64,000 nt of DNA from Janthinobacterium sp. TND4EL3 (GTDB lineage Bacteria; Pseudomonadota; Gammaproteobacteria; Burkholderiales; Burkholderiaceae_D). The position numbers and the translations under genes are program-made. Each line of letters opens with the position of its first letter. Position 1 is the stretch's first letter. The notes under the pieces are model-generated. The model saw only the letters and a program-made list of their open reading frames with translations. It ran no database searches and was not told the DNA's origin. The stretch covers positions 1 through 64,000 of the forward strand of contig NZ_FTMV01000023.1 of the NCBI RefSeq assembly GCF_900156175.1, read 5' to 3'. Positions 16,156-25,868 of this stretch are shown in pieces.

Positions 16156-17154
16156 ATGTGGGAATCCAAATCAGCCAGTTCTGGGGTGCCGAGCGGAGCC
16201 GCGAGTGACGAGGGCCACCTGCTCACTGAGCCGTTGCCAAAGCAGCGCCGCAGCAAGGGCATGACCTACGCTAAGCTGACGGCCCGGATCGCGCTGGGTC
16301 ACGGACTAGGGACCGGCCCCCACTATCTCCCTTGGCTGACGCTGCGAAAAAAGAATCCCTCCCCGCAATCGAACCAAGTGATTTCGAGGATGCCCCCTCT
16401 GGGCCGTACAGCCCACTACTTTTCCCGCGGCGAATATCACACGGCGTTGTTCTTGTTGTGGCTCGGAGTAGAAGATCTCCGCGAGCAATTTCCTATCTGG
16501 CCCATCCCTCACCCTCATCCACTGGATTTGTACGACGTCGCGCAGGACAAGCCGAGGCCTTGGTCACGCGGCCTATTGGCAATTGCCGCCGCTGCAGGTG
16601 TCGAACACGGTGTGGAGTTCGGCACAAACGTCCCCTACGTCGCCAGCCTTGATCTGCTAGCGACAACCCGACTCGGCGGCCGCGGCGCTCTGACAATTTT
16701 TTCGTCCAAGCCGATCAACTCCCCCAGAGACGACATCAAATGGCGAACGCTGGAACGCCTTGAACTCGAACGCAGATACGCGATCGATATAGCAGCGAGA
16801 TACTATGTGTCGAGTGCGGCCTTAATCTCGGTTTTCACCGCCGGCCAATTGGAAAACTGGCTCGACGCGTCCAACCTGCGCTACTTCCCTCATCTAGAGA
16901 ACTACGCGGCGCCGTTCGCGGCGAGCTTCAACGAGAGCAAAGCACTGTCTATTCTCGAAGCGGTCAACAAAGCCGCCTCGCAATGCTCGCTCGATCTCGA
17001 CCAAGCTTGGTTCCTCTTCAGGCACTGCGCCTGGACTCAGGCGATCGATATCGACCCCACAGTGCGGATTCTTCACTCCTACCCGGCGCGGCCCGGCGGC
17101 CGGGCATTGCGGCAATCATGGCAGCAGCGACTGTTTGGGGAGGCCTGGACATGA
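16156..17154 (+). CDS. tnsA: TnsA-like transposon end endonuclease
   Basis: Heteromeric transposase subunit of 332 aa that would cut the 5' ends of the element, giving cut-and-paste movement with TnsB. The nuclease core begins near residue 88 (GEYHTALFLLWLGVEDLREQ). By spacing, E93, D166 (ASLDLL) and K185 (SSKPI) match the E-D-K set of Tn7 TnsA; the D to K distance is 19 here and 18 in Tn7. The C-terminal half should be the TnsC-contact domain. GGAG precedes the ATG, and the stop overlaps tnsB by four bases. Confidence 0.88.
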   Translation: MWESKSASSGVPSGAASDEGHLLTEPLPKQRRSKGMTYAKLTARIALGHGLGTGPHYLPWLTLRKKNPSPQSNQVISRMPPLGRTAHYFSRGEYHTALFLLWLGVEDLREQFPIWPIPHPHPLDLYDVAQDKPRPWSRGLLAIAAAAGVEHGVEFGTNVPYVASLDLLATTRLGGRGALTIFSSKPINSPRDDIKWRTLERLELERRYAIDIAARYYVSSAALISVFTAGQLENWLDASNLRYFPHLENYAAPFAASFNESKALSILEAVNKAASQCSLDLDQAWFLFRHCAWTQAIDIDPTVRILHSYPARPGGRALRQSWQQRLFGEAWT

Positions 17155-19541
17155 TCGACATCTCAATTTCCGCAGGTGACGTGCTGGTTGGAACGGAACC
17201 CGACAGTCCGTTTGGAGGACTCCAGCGGGTTGTGGAAGTCATTCCTAAACTGGACCGGGCCGTATTGATTCCGATCCCTGTGCCCAAACGCGACCCGCAT
17301 GCAAAAAAGGTGAACTACTATGCCAAAGGCTTCCACACGACGAAGCTATCACAGCTAAGGCTCATGCTTGAAACCAAGGTCATTCGAAAGACGACACTCC
17401 CTTTGCCAAGCCACTGGTACATGAGCGATGCCGACTTGCGCAAGCTTTCGCCCCCAACCGGCAATCCTGAAATTCCGGCCGAGGATCGCCATCTTTCCCC
17501 GCTTGAGCGAAAACGCAACTTCAAGTTCAAGCTCATCGCCCCACTCGTCGAGATAGCTGAAAAAACGGCTCCCATAAAACTCCCTGATCTAAGTTGCCTG
17601 GATGCGCTGGTACAAGCTCGAGCAAGGGAAGCTGGAGTCAGTGCTGGCCAAGTATTCGACGCCTTGCATCGATACTACGCGTTCGGATGCGTTCGGAATG
17701 CGCTGCTGCCCAATAACACCGGGCGTTCCGGTGCGCCTGGCAAAAAAAGACGCGCAAAAAATGGCGTAAAGCTCGGCAGAAAAAACGCGGCAGTCAAGGC
17801 GGGCAGGACGGATCAAGCCGGCATCATCCTGACGGACCAAGACGTCGAAAATATGCAAGACGGCTACAGCGCTTTTGTTCGTCCAGGCACGACGATACGG
17901 GATGCGTTCTTGTCCATGAGCGCGGTCTATTACAGCAACGGTTACACTCAAAAACACGGTTACTGGGCAGTTGATCTCCTACCAGCGAACGAGCGGCCGA
18001 CGGAGAGCGATTTCCGCTATCACGGCCCGGCCGGCAAAGACCAGTATGCAGCCGCCCGCCGCCTGATGGGAGAGGGGCAATGGGCAAAGAATTTCAGACC
18101 TTTGGTAGGCACCGCCCGCGACGGCATCACAATGGTCGGTCAAGTGGCTTCGCTGGATGCCTCTCCGATCGATGTCAACCAAGTGGCATGTGGGAGTCCG
18201 CTACAACCCATCGGAGTGGGGCGGGGACTTTTTGTACGCGATGCATGGCTGGGTTTGTACATGGGTTGGCATGTCGCCATCAACGGCCTGTGCACCGACG
18301 ACGCCAAACTGGCCATTCTCCGCGCTGCCACGGACAAGTCAACGACGCTGCAGCATTATGGCCTGGACCTTCCAGCGGACGACTTTCCCTCTTTGTTTTT
18401 TTCGAGGTACCTTTGCGACAACGGCGAACTTCGCAGCCAGGATGGTATGTCCTCCATCGTCGATGAGCTGTCATCGCGCATCGAATTCATCACCAGCGGC
18501 CGTGCCGACCGCAATAGTTCCTCTGAATCAGGACACCATTCCCGCCATCGTCGTTTTGACCACAAAATGACAGGTACAACCAAGGGCCGACAAGCTCAAA
18601 GAGGCGAACCTCTCGCCATCGCCTCAGCGCTGCTAACTCGCTACGCCTACATGCGGTTATTGCTTCTTTGGATACACTGGTCCAATACACAGCAAGAGTT
18701 GCCGCTGCATATGATTCCGACAGAAATGCGGCGGGAATTCGCAGCGCAGGGAAAGACACCCAACCGCACGCGCATTGAGGTTTATCGTTGGGCTGTATCA
18801 AACGGGTATGTTTCGGGTAAGCCCATCAATTCGGACTACCTGCGTGCACATCTGCTTCCCAAATTCACCGCCAGCGTGCAACGCGGCGGCCTGATCTTAC
18901 ACAGGCCAAAGACCGGCAAACTGGTGGAGCTTCTGCATGGCGCCAAGTTCAACCATCCGTACCTCGCGCAGGCCGGAATTATTCAGGCAGCGTCGAGGGG
19001 AGAAAAATACATCGAGGTAAGCGCGGATCCAGATGACCTAAGCCAAGTTTTTTTGGTCGACCAGAATGGCATACACGTCATACCCAACATAAAAGATGAT
19101 GCGCTGTTCATCAATGAAGGGGGAATTGCTGATCTCTGCGCCCTCAACGATGCCGAAAAGCTGGACAACGTGCTGGGCGCTTCGCGGCGCGACCAGGACG
19201 ATATCGACCAGCAATCGTTCCGGCAAGAAGAGGAGGCAGATGCGAAGCAACTACAGAGTGCTGCGCGCAAGGCGCTTGGAAAGCAGCCGCCTCCCAGCAA
19301 GAAGAAGGCCAGCGTACGCGCGGCTCAGGCGAATGAACGCCGGGAAGAAATGAATAACGTCATCCAGCGTACCCGCAGCGATGATGCAGAACCCACTGTT
19401 CTTTCGGAGATGCCGGCAGCGGCCAACGACGGGACCGGCACGCAGAAACCGCCGCAGCCCAGGTTATCGAGCACATCCCCGTTGATCGAATTGAGAAAGG
19501 CGCGTCTGTCGCGCTTCAATAGTGAAAGGAAGTTTTCATGA
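17151..19541 (+). CDS. tnsB: TnsB-like DDE transposase
   Basis: Transposase of 796 aa that would bind the end repeats and join 3' ends to target DNA. The catalytic core is in the middle: VASLDASPID supplies the first Asp, LCDNGELR the second, and the Glu lies in the SSSESGH region. N-terminal DNA-binding domains precede it; the C-terminal 130 residues are charged, ending in a short tail that in this family contacts TnsC. The ATG overlaps the tnsA stop; an earlier in-frame ATG inside tnsA is rejected. Confidence 0.9.
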   Translation: MIDISISAGDVLVGTEPDSPFGGLQRVVEVIPKLDRAVLIPIPVPKRDPHAKKVNYYAKGFHTTKLSQLRLMLETKVIRKTTLPLPSHWYMSDADLRKLSPPTGNPEIPAEDRHLSPLERKRNFKFKLIAPLVEIAEKTAPIKLPDLSCLDALVQARAREAGVSAGQVFDALHRYYAFGCVRNALLPNNTGRSGAPGKKRRAKNGVKLGRKNAAVKAGRTDQAGIILTDQDVENMQDGYSAFVRPGTTIRDAFLSMSAVYYSNGYTQKHGYWAVDLLPANERPTESDFRYHGPAGKDQYAAARRLMGEGQWAKNFRPLVGTARDGITMVGQVASLDASPIDVNQVACGSPLQPIGVGRGLFVRDAWLGLYMGWHVAINGLCTDDAKLAILRAATDKSTTLQHYGLDLPADDFPSLFFSRYLCDNGELRSQDGMSSIVDELSSRIEFITSGRADRNSSSESGHHSRHRRFDHKMTGTTKGRQAQRGEPLAIASALLTRYAYMRLLLLWIHWSNTQQELPLHMIPTEMRREFAAQGKTPNRTRIEVYRWAVSNGYVSGKPINSDYLRAHLLPKFTASVQRGGLILHRPKTGKLVELLHGAKFNHPYLAQAGIIQAASRGEKYIEVSADPDDLSQVFLVDQNGIHVIPNIKDDALFINEGGIADLCALNDAEKLDNVLGASRRDQDDIDQQSFRQEEEADAKQLQSAARKALGKQPPPSKKKASVRAAQANERREEMNNVIQRTRSDDAEPTVLSEMPAAANDGTGTQKPPQPRLSSTSPLIELRKARLSRFNSERKFS

Positions 19542-21046
19542 GTGCGTCGGTCAACAGCATACTTCATGCAACGCAAGGAAATCCTTTACTGGAAGCGTTG
19601 GAGCCCTATCTTTCAACAAACGACCTGGAACAGCGTCTGCATAATTGGCCACTTGCCGGGGTGGACGTTGCGAATCTTAGCACCACTGCCAGACACGATT
19701 TTCTCGATCTCATGCAAGAACAACTGTTCGAGCCGACGCTCACCTCGCTCGATACCACAACGCGTCTTTACAGAATGATAAGGCGCGGGTGCATAGCGCG
19801 AGATCCGACCCAGACCAGCACACGCGCACATCTCATGGCAGTCGCGCGCTTTGCCGGACGAGAACTGCGGGAAGTCCCATGGTTTCAGCATTCCGCAAAA
19901 TGCATGAGAGTGTCCGGCGTTACTGGATTGGGTAAGACTTATGAGATCTTGCGGGCCTTGACGCAGTTGCCGCCAAAGTTCGAACATGGATACTCCAGAA
20001 GTGCGGACTGGACCCATATGACGCAGGTCGCGTGGCTATATGTCGGCATGAGCCATGACGGCTCGCTTGGCGGACTTCTGCTCCAGATACTTGTAGAACT
20101 CGACAAATGCGCCGGAACCAGCTACTCACGCGAACGCAGTCTGACAGGACTCAGCAACGAAAAGCTTGCTGTCCAAGTGGGGATCGTCCTGAACAACCAC
20201 GCTGTCGGCGTGCTGGTGATCGACGAGCTCCAGGGCCGTAACTTCGCTGGGGGCGCACGCGGGGGACTGGCTGCCACCTTCTTCCTGCGAATATTGAACT
20301 TCGGGATACCCCTAGTCCTGATGGGCAATCCGATTGGCATGGATGCGCTGGACTCCTTCTCGCAAGACATGCGGCGAGTCGGTTCCAGCGGCAACATTGA
20401 AATGCATCCCTTGGGCAAGGAGGATTACGATTACACAGATATGCTGGCTCCCGCCCTGTGGCGATACAACGTAATGCCGCGGCCTTCCGAAGTGGAAGAC
20501 AAGGACGGCTCCATACTCTTTAGGTATTGCGGTGGCATACGGTCCTACGGCGCAAGAATGCGTGTTGCATCGCAACGGCTGGCGCTCGACCAGGGGAACC
20601 AAGCCGTGACTGAAGAGCACATGAAGCAAGCATTCATGGGACCTGACTTCAGCGAGCGTGATCGTCAACTCATCGCGGGCTTTCGCGACCATAATCCGCT
20701 ACTACTGCAGGATTTCGACGACGTGCCATGGCAGCGCTACGCACAGCGCTGGGGATATTACGCATCAGATACGGAACACGAATTGGAGCAGCCGGCCGCA
20801 TGCGATGGACCCGCGACATCGAACACAACTACGAAGAGGAGGAAGCCGGTTGCCCAGCAGTCAGCAGAAGCAGCGCAGCGGCGACAGACACGGTCGAAAA
20901 ATAAGGATGCCAAGAAGCAGCAAGCGAAGACCGCGTTGGACGAGAACGACATGCGCAACAATGGCCTCCAAGACCACTTGATCACCGGGATTGAACTGCT
21001 TCAGAAACAAGAAGGCAGCACCACGAATAATCGGAAAGGAATTTAA
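19538..21046 (+). CDS. tnsC: TnsC-like AAA+ regulator
   Basis: ATPase of 502 aa linking target selection by TniQ to the transposase. Walker A is VTGLGKTYE (near residue 128) and Walker B is VLVIDELQG (near 228). The C-terminus is Lys- and Gln-rich and probably flexible. Its ATG overlaps the tnsB stop by four bases and tniQ follows after two bases, so tnsABC-tniQ form a tight operon. Confidence 0.9.
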   Translation: MSASVNSILHATQGNPLLEALEPYLSTNDLEQRLHNWPLAGVDVANLSTTARHDFLDLMQEQLFEPTLTSLDTTTRLYRMIRRGCIARDPTQTSTRAHLMAVARFAGRELREVPWFQHSAKCMRVSGVTGLGKTYEILRALTQLPPKFEHGYSRSADWTHMTQVAWLYVGMSHDGSLGGLLLQILVELDKCAGTSYSRERSLTGLSNEKLAVQVGIVLNNHAVGVLVIDELQGRNFAGGARGGLAATFFLRILNFGIPLVLMGNPIGMDALDSFSQDMRRVGSSGNIEMHPLGKEDYDYTDMLAPALWRYNVMPRPSEVEDKDGSILFRYCGGIRSYGARMRVASQRLALDQGNQAVTEEHMKQAFMGPDFSERDRQLIAGFRDHNPLLLQDFDDVPWQRYAQRWGYYASDTEHELEQPAACDGPATSNTTTKRRKPVAQQSAEAAQRRQTRSKNKDAKKQQAKTALDENDMRNNGLQDHLITGIELLQKQEGSTTNNRKGI

Positions 21047-21048
21047 AA

Positions 21049-22824
21049 ATGAAGAGCACGTCCACGGACCCTGCGCCAAAGATACTTCCCTTCTTTCCCT
21101 CAGCGCTGCCGGATGAGACTATCAGCTCGCGCGTGAGCCGCTACCACATCCGCCGTGGCCAGCTGACTAACAATTCCACTTATACAGAGCTGTTTGGATT
21201 GGCGCCGTTTAGTCTTACGCCGCTGGTACAACCGCATCTCGACAAACTCGCGCTTCGTCTGCCGGGATCGCCTGTCGATAATCTGCGTGACCTGCAAAAT
21301 GAGAGCACGCTACTTCCACTGTTTCGCAGGTTCTTCGGCACCCATTTAGCCAAACGCAAAGCCATCGGGAACGAGATCACCGCCGTTGAATTGCCGCGGC
21401 GGCTGGTGGGTGGAAGCCGGCTGACACATCTTTGTCCCGAATGCCTCATCGACGACGACAAAGTGCATGGCTGCCGTTATATCCATCGGTCTCATCAAAT
21501 CCCTGGCGTCACATCCTGCTGGAAACACGGTAGGCTGCTGATGGACCGTTGCCCAGCATGTAGACAACCGTTTTCTCAGCCTGGTCAACTGATCCTTTCC
21601 GCATGGATTGGATGCGAATGCGGACATGACCTTGCGCAAGCAAAACGCGAAGAGACAGCACCGACTGAGACCGAGCTTGCATTCGCCCGCTTCGCCAAAG
21701 CACTCATCGATGCAGCTCCCGCACATATGACGCCAAACCAACTGGTGCAACTTTATCGATCGCGCGGCATAGAGGTAGGCTTTAGACAGGGTAGTGATCG
21801 CCTGAAACGCACGGCGCTGTTCGCCAGTATTGAAGAATTTTTTGGCCCAGCTGTACTTTCCAGAATAGATCCAGCGTACAGCAAATGCAAAACCAGCGGC
21901 TGGTTCCATGTCCTACAAACGTCGCTCACGATGGAAGCCCCACTGTATCGCCATCTGCTATTTTCCTTTTACCTGTTCCGTGAGGCCGACGTCTTCCTGG
22001 CACGGATCAAAGAACTGGTTGAAAATGAGCGCATCAAGTCGCTGAAAGACTTCACTGGGCCCACACTGACCGACAACAACGAAGAAAAGACCCTGGCCGA
22101 CGAATTGATAGAAGAATTGATCGACAGTGCTACACGGCTTGGCTACGCCCCACAACAGCTTTGGCACCACAACGTCAGCAAGATGAAGCGATTGGTAAAA
22201 TTGGTACCTGACGCATATGAGCGGATTGAAGCGCGGCTGCAGGAAGGAGCTGCAAAAAAGAAGCGGCTTGCCACCCGCCGGTTGAATACCAAGTCAAGGG
22301 ATGACGCACTGGACCCGTCGTGGGCCACAGGGATAGAAGCCAGTGCAGCTACAATTTATCAGAATGAGCAACGCCCCTTCCGTGTGACGATGAACCAGTT
22401 GGTCAAAGCTGCCACCGGATCACCAAAGGGCATGCGCCTGCCCACCCCGGAACGCACACCATTGGCCCGCGCAGCGGCCGATGCCAATGCAGAATCCATC
22501 TGGCACTTTTACGCGCGACGTATGCTGTGGACATTGCAGTCACTAAACGCCCCGGATACGCCGCCCCATGCAATCATCAAGCTTGCGCGGCTGGAGGTAA
22601 ATAAGGCGAGGGAAATCCTCAAATATTTCAGCAACGTCCGGCGTTGTGGTGGGCCGTCAATCAAAGAGATCAATCAGATTCTCGCCGCGCATGGCGTCGG
22701 ACGGACTTGGGCCGGGCCATGTCCGGAAAAGACGTTCTATAAAACGGGTAGAGCTTACAAACTACGTACAGCCCGGCGCGGACCAATCGGCGGACGCGCT
22801 GGAGACTGGGAGTCGCCTCGCTAA
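21049..22824 (+). CDS. tniQ1: TniQ-family target selector 1, TnsD-like
   Basis: Protein of 591 aa. The TniQ domain starts at once (LPFFPSALPDETISSRVSRY) and holds zinc ligands in CPEC, the HRSHQIPG stretch, CWKHG and CPAC. The long C-terminal region after residue 200 is what TnsD-type proteins use to recognise a specific DNA site. Two TniQ proteins in one element often mean two target pathways, one of them site-specific. The attachment site recognised here is unknown. Confidence 0.87.
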   Translation: MKSTSTDPAPKILPFFPSALPDETISSRVSRYHIRRGQLTNNSTYTELFGLAPFSLTPLVQPHLDKLALRLPGSPVDNLRDLQNESTLLPLFRRFFGTHLAKRKAIGNEITAVELPRRLVGGSRLTHLCPECLIDDDKVHGCRYIHRSHQIPGVTSCWKHGRLLMDRCPACRQPFSQPGQLILSAWIGCECGHDLAQAKREETAPTETELAFARFAKALIDAAPAHMTPNQLVQLYRSRGIEVGFRQGSDRLKRTALFASIEEFFGPAVLSRIDPAYSKCKTSGWFHVLQTSLTMEAPLYRHLLFSFYLFREADVFLARIKELVENERIKSLKDFTGPTLTDNNEEKTLADELIEELIDSATRLGYAPQQLWHHNVSKMKRLVKLVPDAYERIEARLQEGAAKKKRLATRRLNTKSRDDALDPSWATGIEASAATIYQNEQRPFRVTMNQLVKAATGSPKGMRLPTPERTPLARAAADANAESIWHFYARRMLWTLQSLNAPDTPPHAIIKLARLEVNKAREILKYFSNVRRCGGPSIKEINQILAAHGVGRTWAGPCPEKTFYKTGRAYKLRTARRGPIGGRAGDWESPR

Positions 22825-22835
22825 GTTGCGATCAA

Positions 22836-24029
22836 ATGGAAAGGATCGAGGCTATGCAAATTTGCTCCATTCCCCTCCACCGACCTGACGAGACCTTGTA
22901 CAGTTTTGCGGCAAGGCTGCGTCGAGCCAACGCCGCAAGAGATGACCGCGATGCCTGCCGAAGTATGTTCGGACATGCACCCAACATGCGTGTGTCCGAA
23001 TTCCCCGTCAATCTGTCGAGCTTCTACTTGGCGACAAAGGGGCTACTGGGATCACCCGATCAGCTCTTATCACAGATGACACTGGTTCCTTTGTTTGAGC
23101 AGCTAGGCGCATGGCCTTGGCGCAAAGGCAGCGCACCACGCCCGGCAGCGATCGCCGGCTATGGCCTGTCAATCCTCTCGAACGGGAATACCCGCACATG
23201 GCACACCTGCAAACAATGCCTGCGGGAAGACCGCTCCCACAACCCATGCGGGTACTGGCGCAGAGCACACCAGCTGCCAGGAGTATTGTTTTGTCCTACC
23301 CACCATATCCTTCTGCTGGCTTGCACCGCTCCGGCAACGCAGTTTCACAATCGGTTTATCCTCCCGGACGAGGCCAAGTTCGAGAACGCATTTCATCGTA
23401 TCGATACAGCCACCAACGAAGATGTGCTGCTCGGCCTTGGCCGCTTATCTGTGGCTGCGCTTCAGGATGACAAGGAGTATCTCGATGCGAAGACAAAGCA
23501 GGCGGTCATTAGTCAAGCGCTCGAAAGCCATGCCTTGCTTTCTCCTCGGGGAACAGTGTCTCGTGAATCCTTCGTGCCGAGGTTTTTACGTTGCTATGGT
23601 TTCCTGCGTCATCACCCCGATTTTGCGGGCGCTGTATCGGGTAATGGTGTTGAGATTCTATGCCGCAGCTTGGACGATCCGCGCATTTGGCGGCGCTGCC
23701 TGCACCAGCTTCTGCTTTTGAGTTGGCTCTTTGGTTCCTGGGAAGCTTTTAAGTCACAGTGCCAATGGCACCAAGTGATGAACAACGGCAGCTGTAAGGT
23801 CAACCGCCATGCAGATGGAAGTTTAAGGCAAACGCCAGAAGTGAACTGCGCTCCTGATTTTCATCGCGCAAAATGCATCGACATCATGTCTACCACCAAC
23901 CCCAGCCGTAGCAAATTCGCTCATGCGGAGGCGAAATCGTTCCGGTGGCTATTAAACCATGATATCGAGTGGTTTAATCAGCAATTCCCTCCCAACCGCA
24001 CTCGCGACTTTCAGAGAAGACTTTTTTAA
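22836..24029 (+). CDS. tniQ2: TniQ-family target selector 2
   Basis: Second TniQ, 397 aa. The N-terminus ICSIPLHRPDETLYSFAARL matches the TniQ start; zinc ligands appear as CKQC, RAHQLPG and FCPTHH, although the last CxxC pair is degenerate. It is shorter and diverged from tniQ1. It starts 11 bases after tniQ1, so it belongs to the tns operon. It may direct the alternative pathway, for instance into plasmids. ATG 22854 is an alternative start. Confidence 0.85.
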   Translation: MERIEAMQICSIPLHRPDETLYSFAARLRRANAARDDRDACRSMFGHAPNMRVSEFPVNLSSFYLATKGLLGSPDQLLSQMTLVPLFEQLGAWPWRKGSAPRPAAIAGYGLSILSNGNTRTWHTCKQCLREDRSHNPCGYWRRAHQLPGVLFCPTHHILLLACTAPATQFHNRFILPDEAKFENAFHRIDTATNEDVLLGLGRLSVAALQDDKEYLDAKTKQAVISQALESHALLSPRGTVSRESFVPRFLRCYGFLRHHPDFAGAVSGNGVEILCRSLDDPRIWRRCLHQLLLLSWLFGSWEAFKSQCQWHQVMNNGSCKVNRHADGSLRQTPEVNCAPDFHRAKCIDIMSTTNPSRSKFAHAEAKSFRWLLNHDIEWFNQQFPPNRTRDFQRRLF

Positions 24030-24281
24030 GACAGCGTTCCGCGCCTGTACCTGCTCAAGGACGGCGTGGAAATGGGCGGCGGCACGTTCCCCGTCGCACA
24101 GGACGAGGCGGCCGGCGCCGGCTGGTGGAACGCGCTGGGCGATGAGGACAGGGCGCTGTGGCTAAGCCGCGCCACCATGCCTACAGTCGCCTGCGCCCAC
24201 CTGGCCTATCTGACCGACCAGGCATGGCACGACGCGGCGCAGATAGCCGGCGAATGGCTCTACCGCAGGCCAGCAAACTAG
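24030..24281 (+). pseudogene. C-terminal fragment of an unknown gene after tniQ2
   Basis: Immediately after the tniQ2 stop codon the same frame continues for 83 codons with clear coding character and higher GC (LYLLKDGVEMGGGTFPVAQD to GEWLYRRPAN). It has no ribosome binding site, although an internal ATG exists at 24066. It looks like the tail of another gene fused here by a past rearrangement. Family not recognised. Confidence 0.5.
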
Positions 24282-24444
24282 TATAAAACACTTTGGAAGG
24301 CAAGCTGGAGCAGAGTTACTTGGCCTAAAGCCAAAAAAATTTTCGAAATTTAGATTTATCATGTTAAGGCTTTTCTATAGCTTGGTCAGTAACGAGCATG
24401 AACCATCTTCCAATTTTTCATAGCTATTAACCCCTGGAGAAACT

Positions 24445-24765
24445 ATGACTAATCCCATGATATATCGCCAATGTTCAGCAATCGACCCATACGGAATTAA
24501 GACGCAAGTAAAGGTAGGGGTTGAACATCCAGAGTTCAAGGACGGAGTATGGAGCTCAAAAATTCAGTTGGGAATTATTCTGCAAGATGAACGCCGCGCA
24601 TACGGTGCGGATGAATGGGATGCCGTTCAAAACGCAATGTGTATGGTTTATCTTGAATTGCGCATGCTAAAAGCTGCGGGATGGAATTTTTTATGGTTTA
24701 ACAATGAAACTGATGATTTGAAAGTGCTTCTTCCTGAATTTGGACTAAGCACCCTTGAATTTTAA
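24445..24765 (+). CDS. hypothetical protein, 106 aa
   Basis: GGAG seven bases upstream supports the ATG. The protein has a strand-rich N-terminus (GIKTQVKVGVEHPEFKDGVW) and a helix around YLELRMLKAAGW. I recognise no family. GC content is low compared with the tns genes. It converges with the next gene and their stop codons overlap. Confidence 0.6.
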   Translation: MTNPMIYRQCSAIDPYGIKTQVKVGVEHPEFKDGVWSSKIQLGIILQDERRAYGADEWDAVQNAMCMVYLELRMLKAAGWNFLWFNNETDDLKVLLPEFGLSTLEF

Positions 24766-25421
24766 TGAAAATATTTGTCGTAGCATTCGGTTTTCAAATT
24801 ATTTGCGTACGCTCTCATACTGTTTTGCATACAAGTTCGATAGTTGGTAAAAGCAGGTAAATTCGTTGTGCAGCCTTGTATCATGATCATATAAGTTCGA
24901 AAATACAGTACGGTGCAGGCTAGCATCCCGGCTGGATCTCTCGCTTTCTCTATATCTGATGGCGCCACCCCATCGGGCAAAGGATCAGGTAGCTCGGGCC
25001 CCATATCTCCGATGCCTACCGTGATAAATTGGCTAGCACCATCGAAGATCGATATCGTTGGAAATTCAGCGTAAATATAAACTATTTCCATATCCGGTTC
25101 ACTAGTTGTTTTTGAGCAATTGTTGCAATCTTCGATAGGCTCAAAACTATCGATGACTTCCTCTCCCTTGGATACGTTTTTGATAGCTCGTACCAATTTA
25201 TTAAATATTGCGTGAGCTAGTAGAGTGTCTTGGTTTTTACTCTTAAGGACCAAGGCAGGATAAACCGAGGTTTTATCATAAGAAATTTCCATCCCCTTAT
25301 CCTTCGGTTTACCCAAGACCGTACAACTGACAGATTTTTCCACAGGGATACAGAAACTCATCTGTTCCTTAGTGAATGCTATCCAACCGTCAGGCGCCCC
25401 TAATTCTGATGAGACGTTCAC
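24762..25421 (-). CDS. hypothetical, possibly secreted protein
   Basis: Frame of 219 codons from a GTG at 25421; the frame stays open upstream of it, so the start is uncertain and the gene may be 5'-truncated. Paired Cys residues (CNNC, and four single ones near the C-terminus) suggest disulfides outside the cytoplasm. The protein is acidic and strand-rich. I recognise no family. Confidence 0.5.
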   Translation of the reverse strand: MNVSSELGAPDGWIAFTKEQMSFCIPVEKSVSCTVLGKPKDKGMEISYDKTSVYPALVLKSKNQDTLLAHAIFNKLVRAIKNVSKGEEVIDSFEPIEDCNNCSKTTSEPDMEIVYIYAEFPTISIFDGASQFITVGIGDMGPELPDPLPDGVAPSDIEKARDPAGMLACTVLYFRTYMIMIQGCTTNLPAFTNYRTCMQNSMRAYANNLKTECYDKYFH

Positions 25422-25575
25422 AAATGCCGTCGAGCTGATCTGCGGCGGAACGCCTCTAAAAAAGACGCGTCCTTGTATCGCCGCAGACCTTTGCGCAGGC
25501 CTGACGGATGTAGGCGGTTGAGCCCCCTACCGCTGCAATGCAATCGGATGTTGCATTTTCGATAGGGATCGGTAT

Positions 25576-25590
25576 GATTACAGTGTAATC
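25576..25590. promoter_or_regulatory. palindromic operator before the DUF5131/TcmP locus
   Basis: GATTACA-G-TGTAATC is a perfect 15-bp palindrome 41 bases before the start codon of the small RHH-like gene, which is its likely binder. Confidence 0.55.
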
Positions 25591-25631
25591 AACGGAAACA
25601 GCACTTTTTGGCGTCACAATAGGAGTCATCA

Positions 25632-25868
25632 ATGACAGCAGAGGCTCGGGCCAGCCAATTAGCGAAGGCGCAAAGCAGTTTTCGAGACCGTATGCGGCAA
25701 AACGGCTATCAACGTTTGCAGGAATGGATACCGGAAAACGTCTTTCATCAGCTCGGGGAGCTATGTAAAGAATCGGGCTTGAGCCGCAGGGAAGCGATCG
25801 AAAGCTTGGTCGCGGCGGCGAATGAGGGCAAGATAACTCTAGAAGGAAAAAGATATGACGACCGGTAG
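25632..25868 (+). CDS. small ribbon-helix-helix-like protein
   Basis: Protein of 78 aa. The middle (WIPENVFHQLGELCKESGLSR, then REAIESLVAAA) has a strand followed by two helices as in ribbon-helix-helix repressors. AGGAG precedes the ATG. It overlaps the DUF5131 gene by 14 bases and sits behind a palindrome, so an autoregulatory role for this operon is likely. Not identified to family. Confidence 0.65.
   Translation: MTAEARASQLAKAQSSFRDRMRQNGYQRLQEWIPENVFHQLGELCKESGLSRREAIESLVAAANEGKITLEGKRYDDR

Noticed and set aside
16983-17150. An upstream start that would lengthen TnsB by 56 residues
   Set aside because: It lies inside tnsA in another frame. The ATG overlapping the tnsA stop is the normal coupled start.
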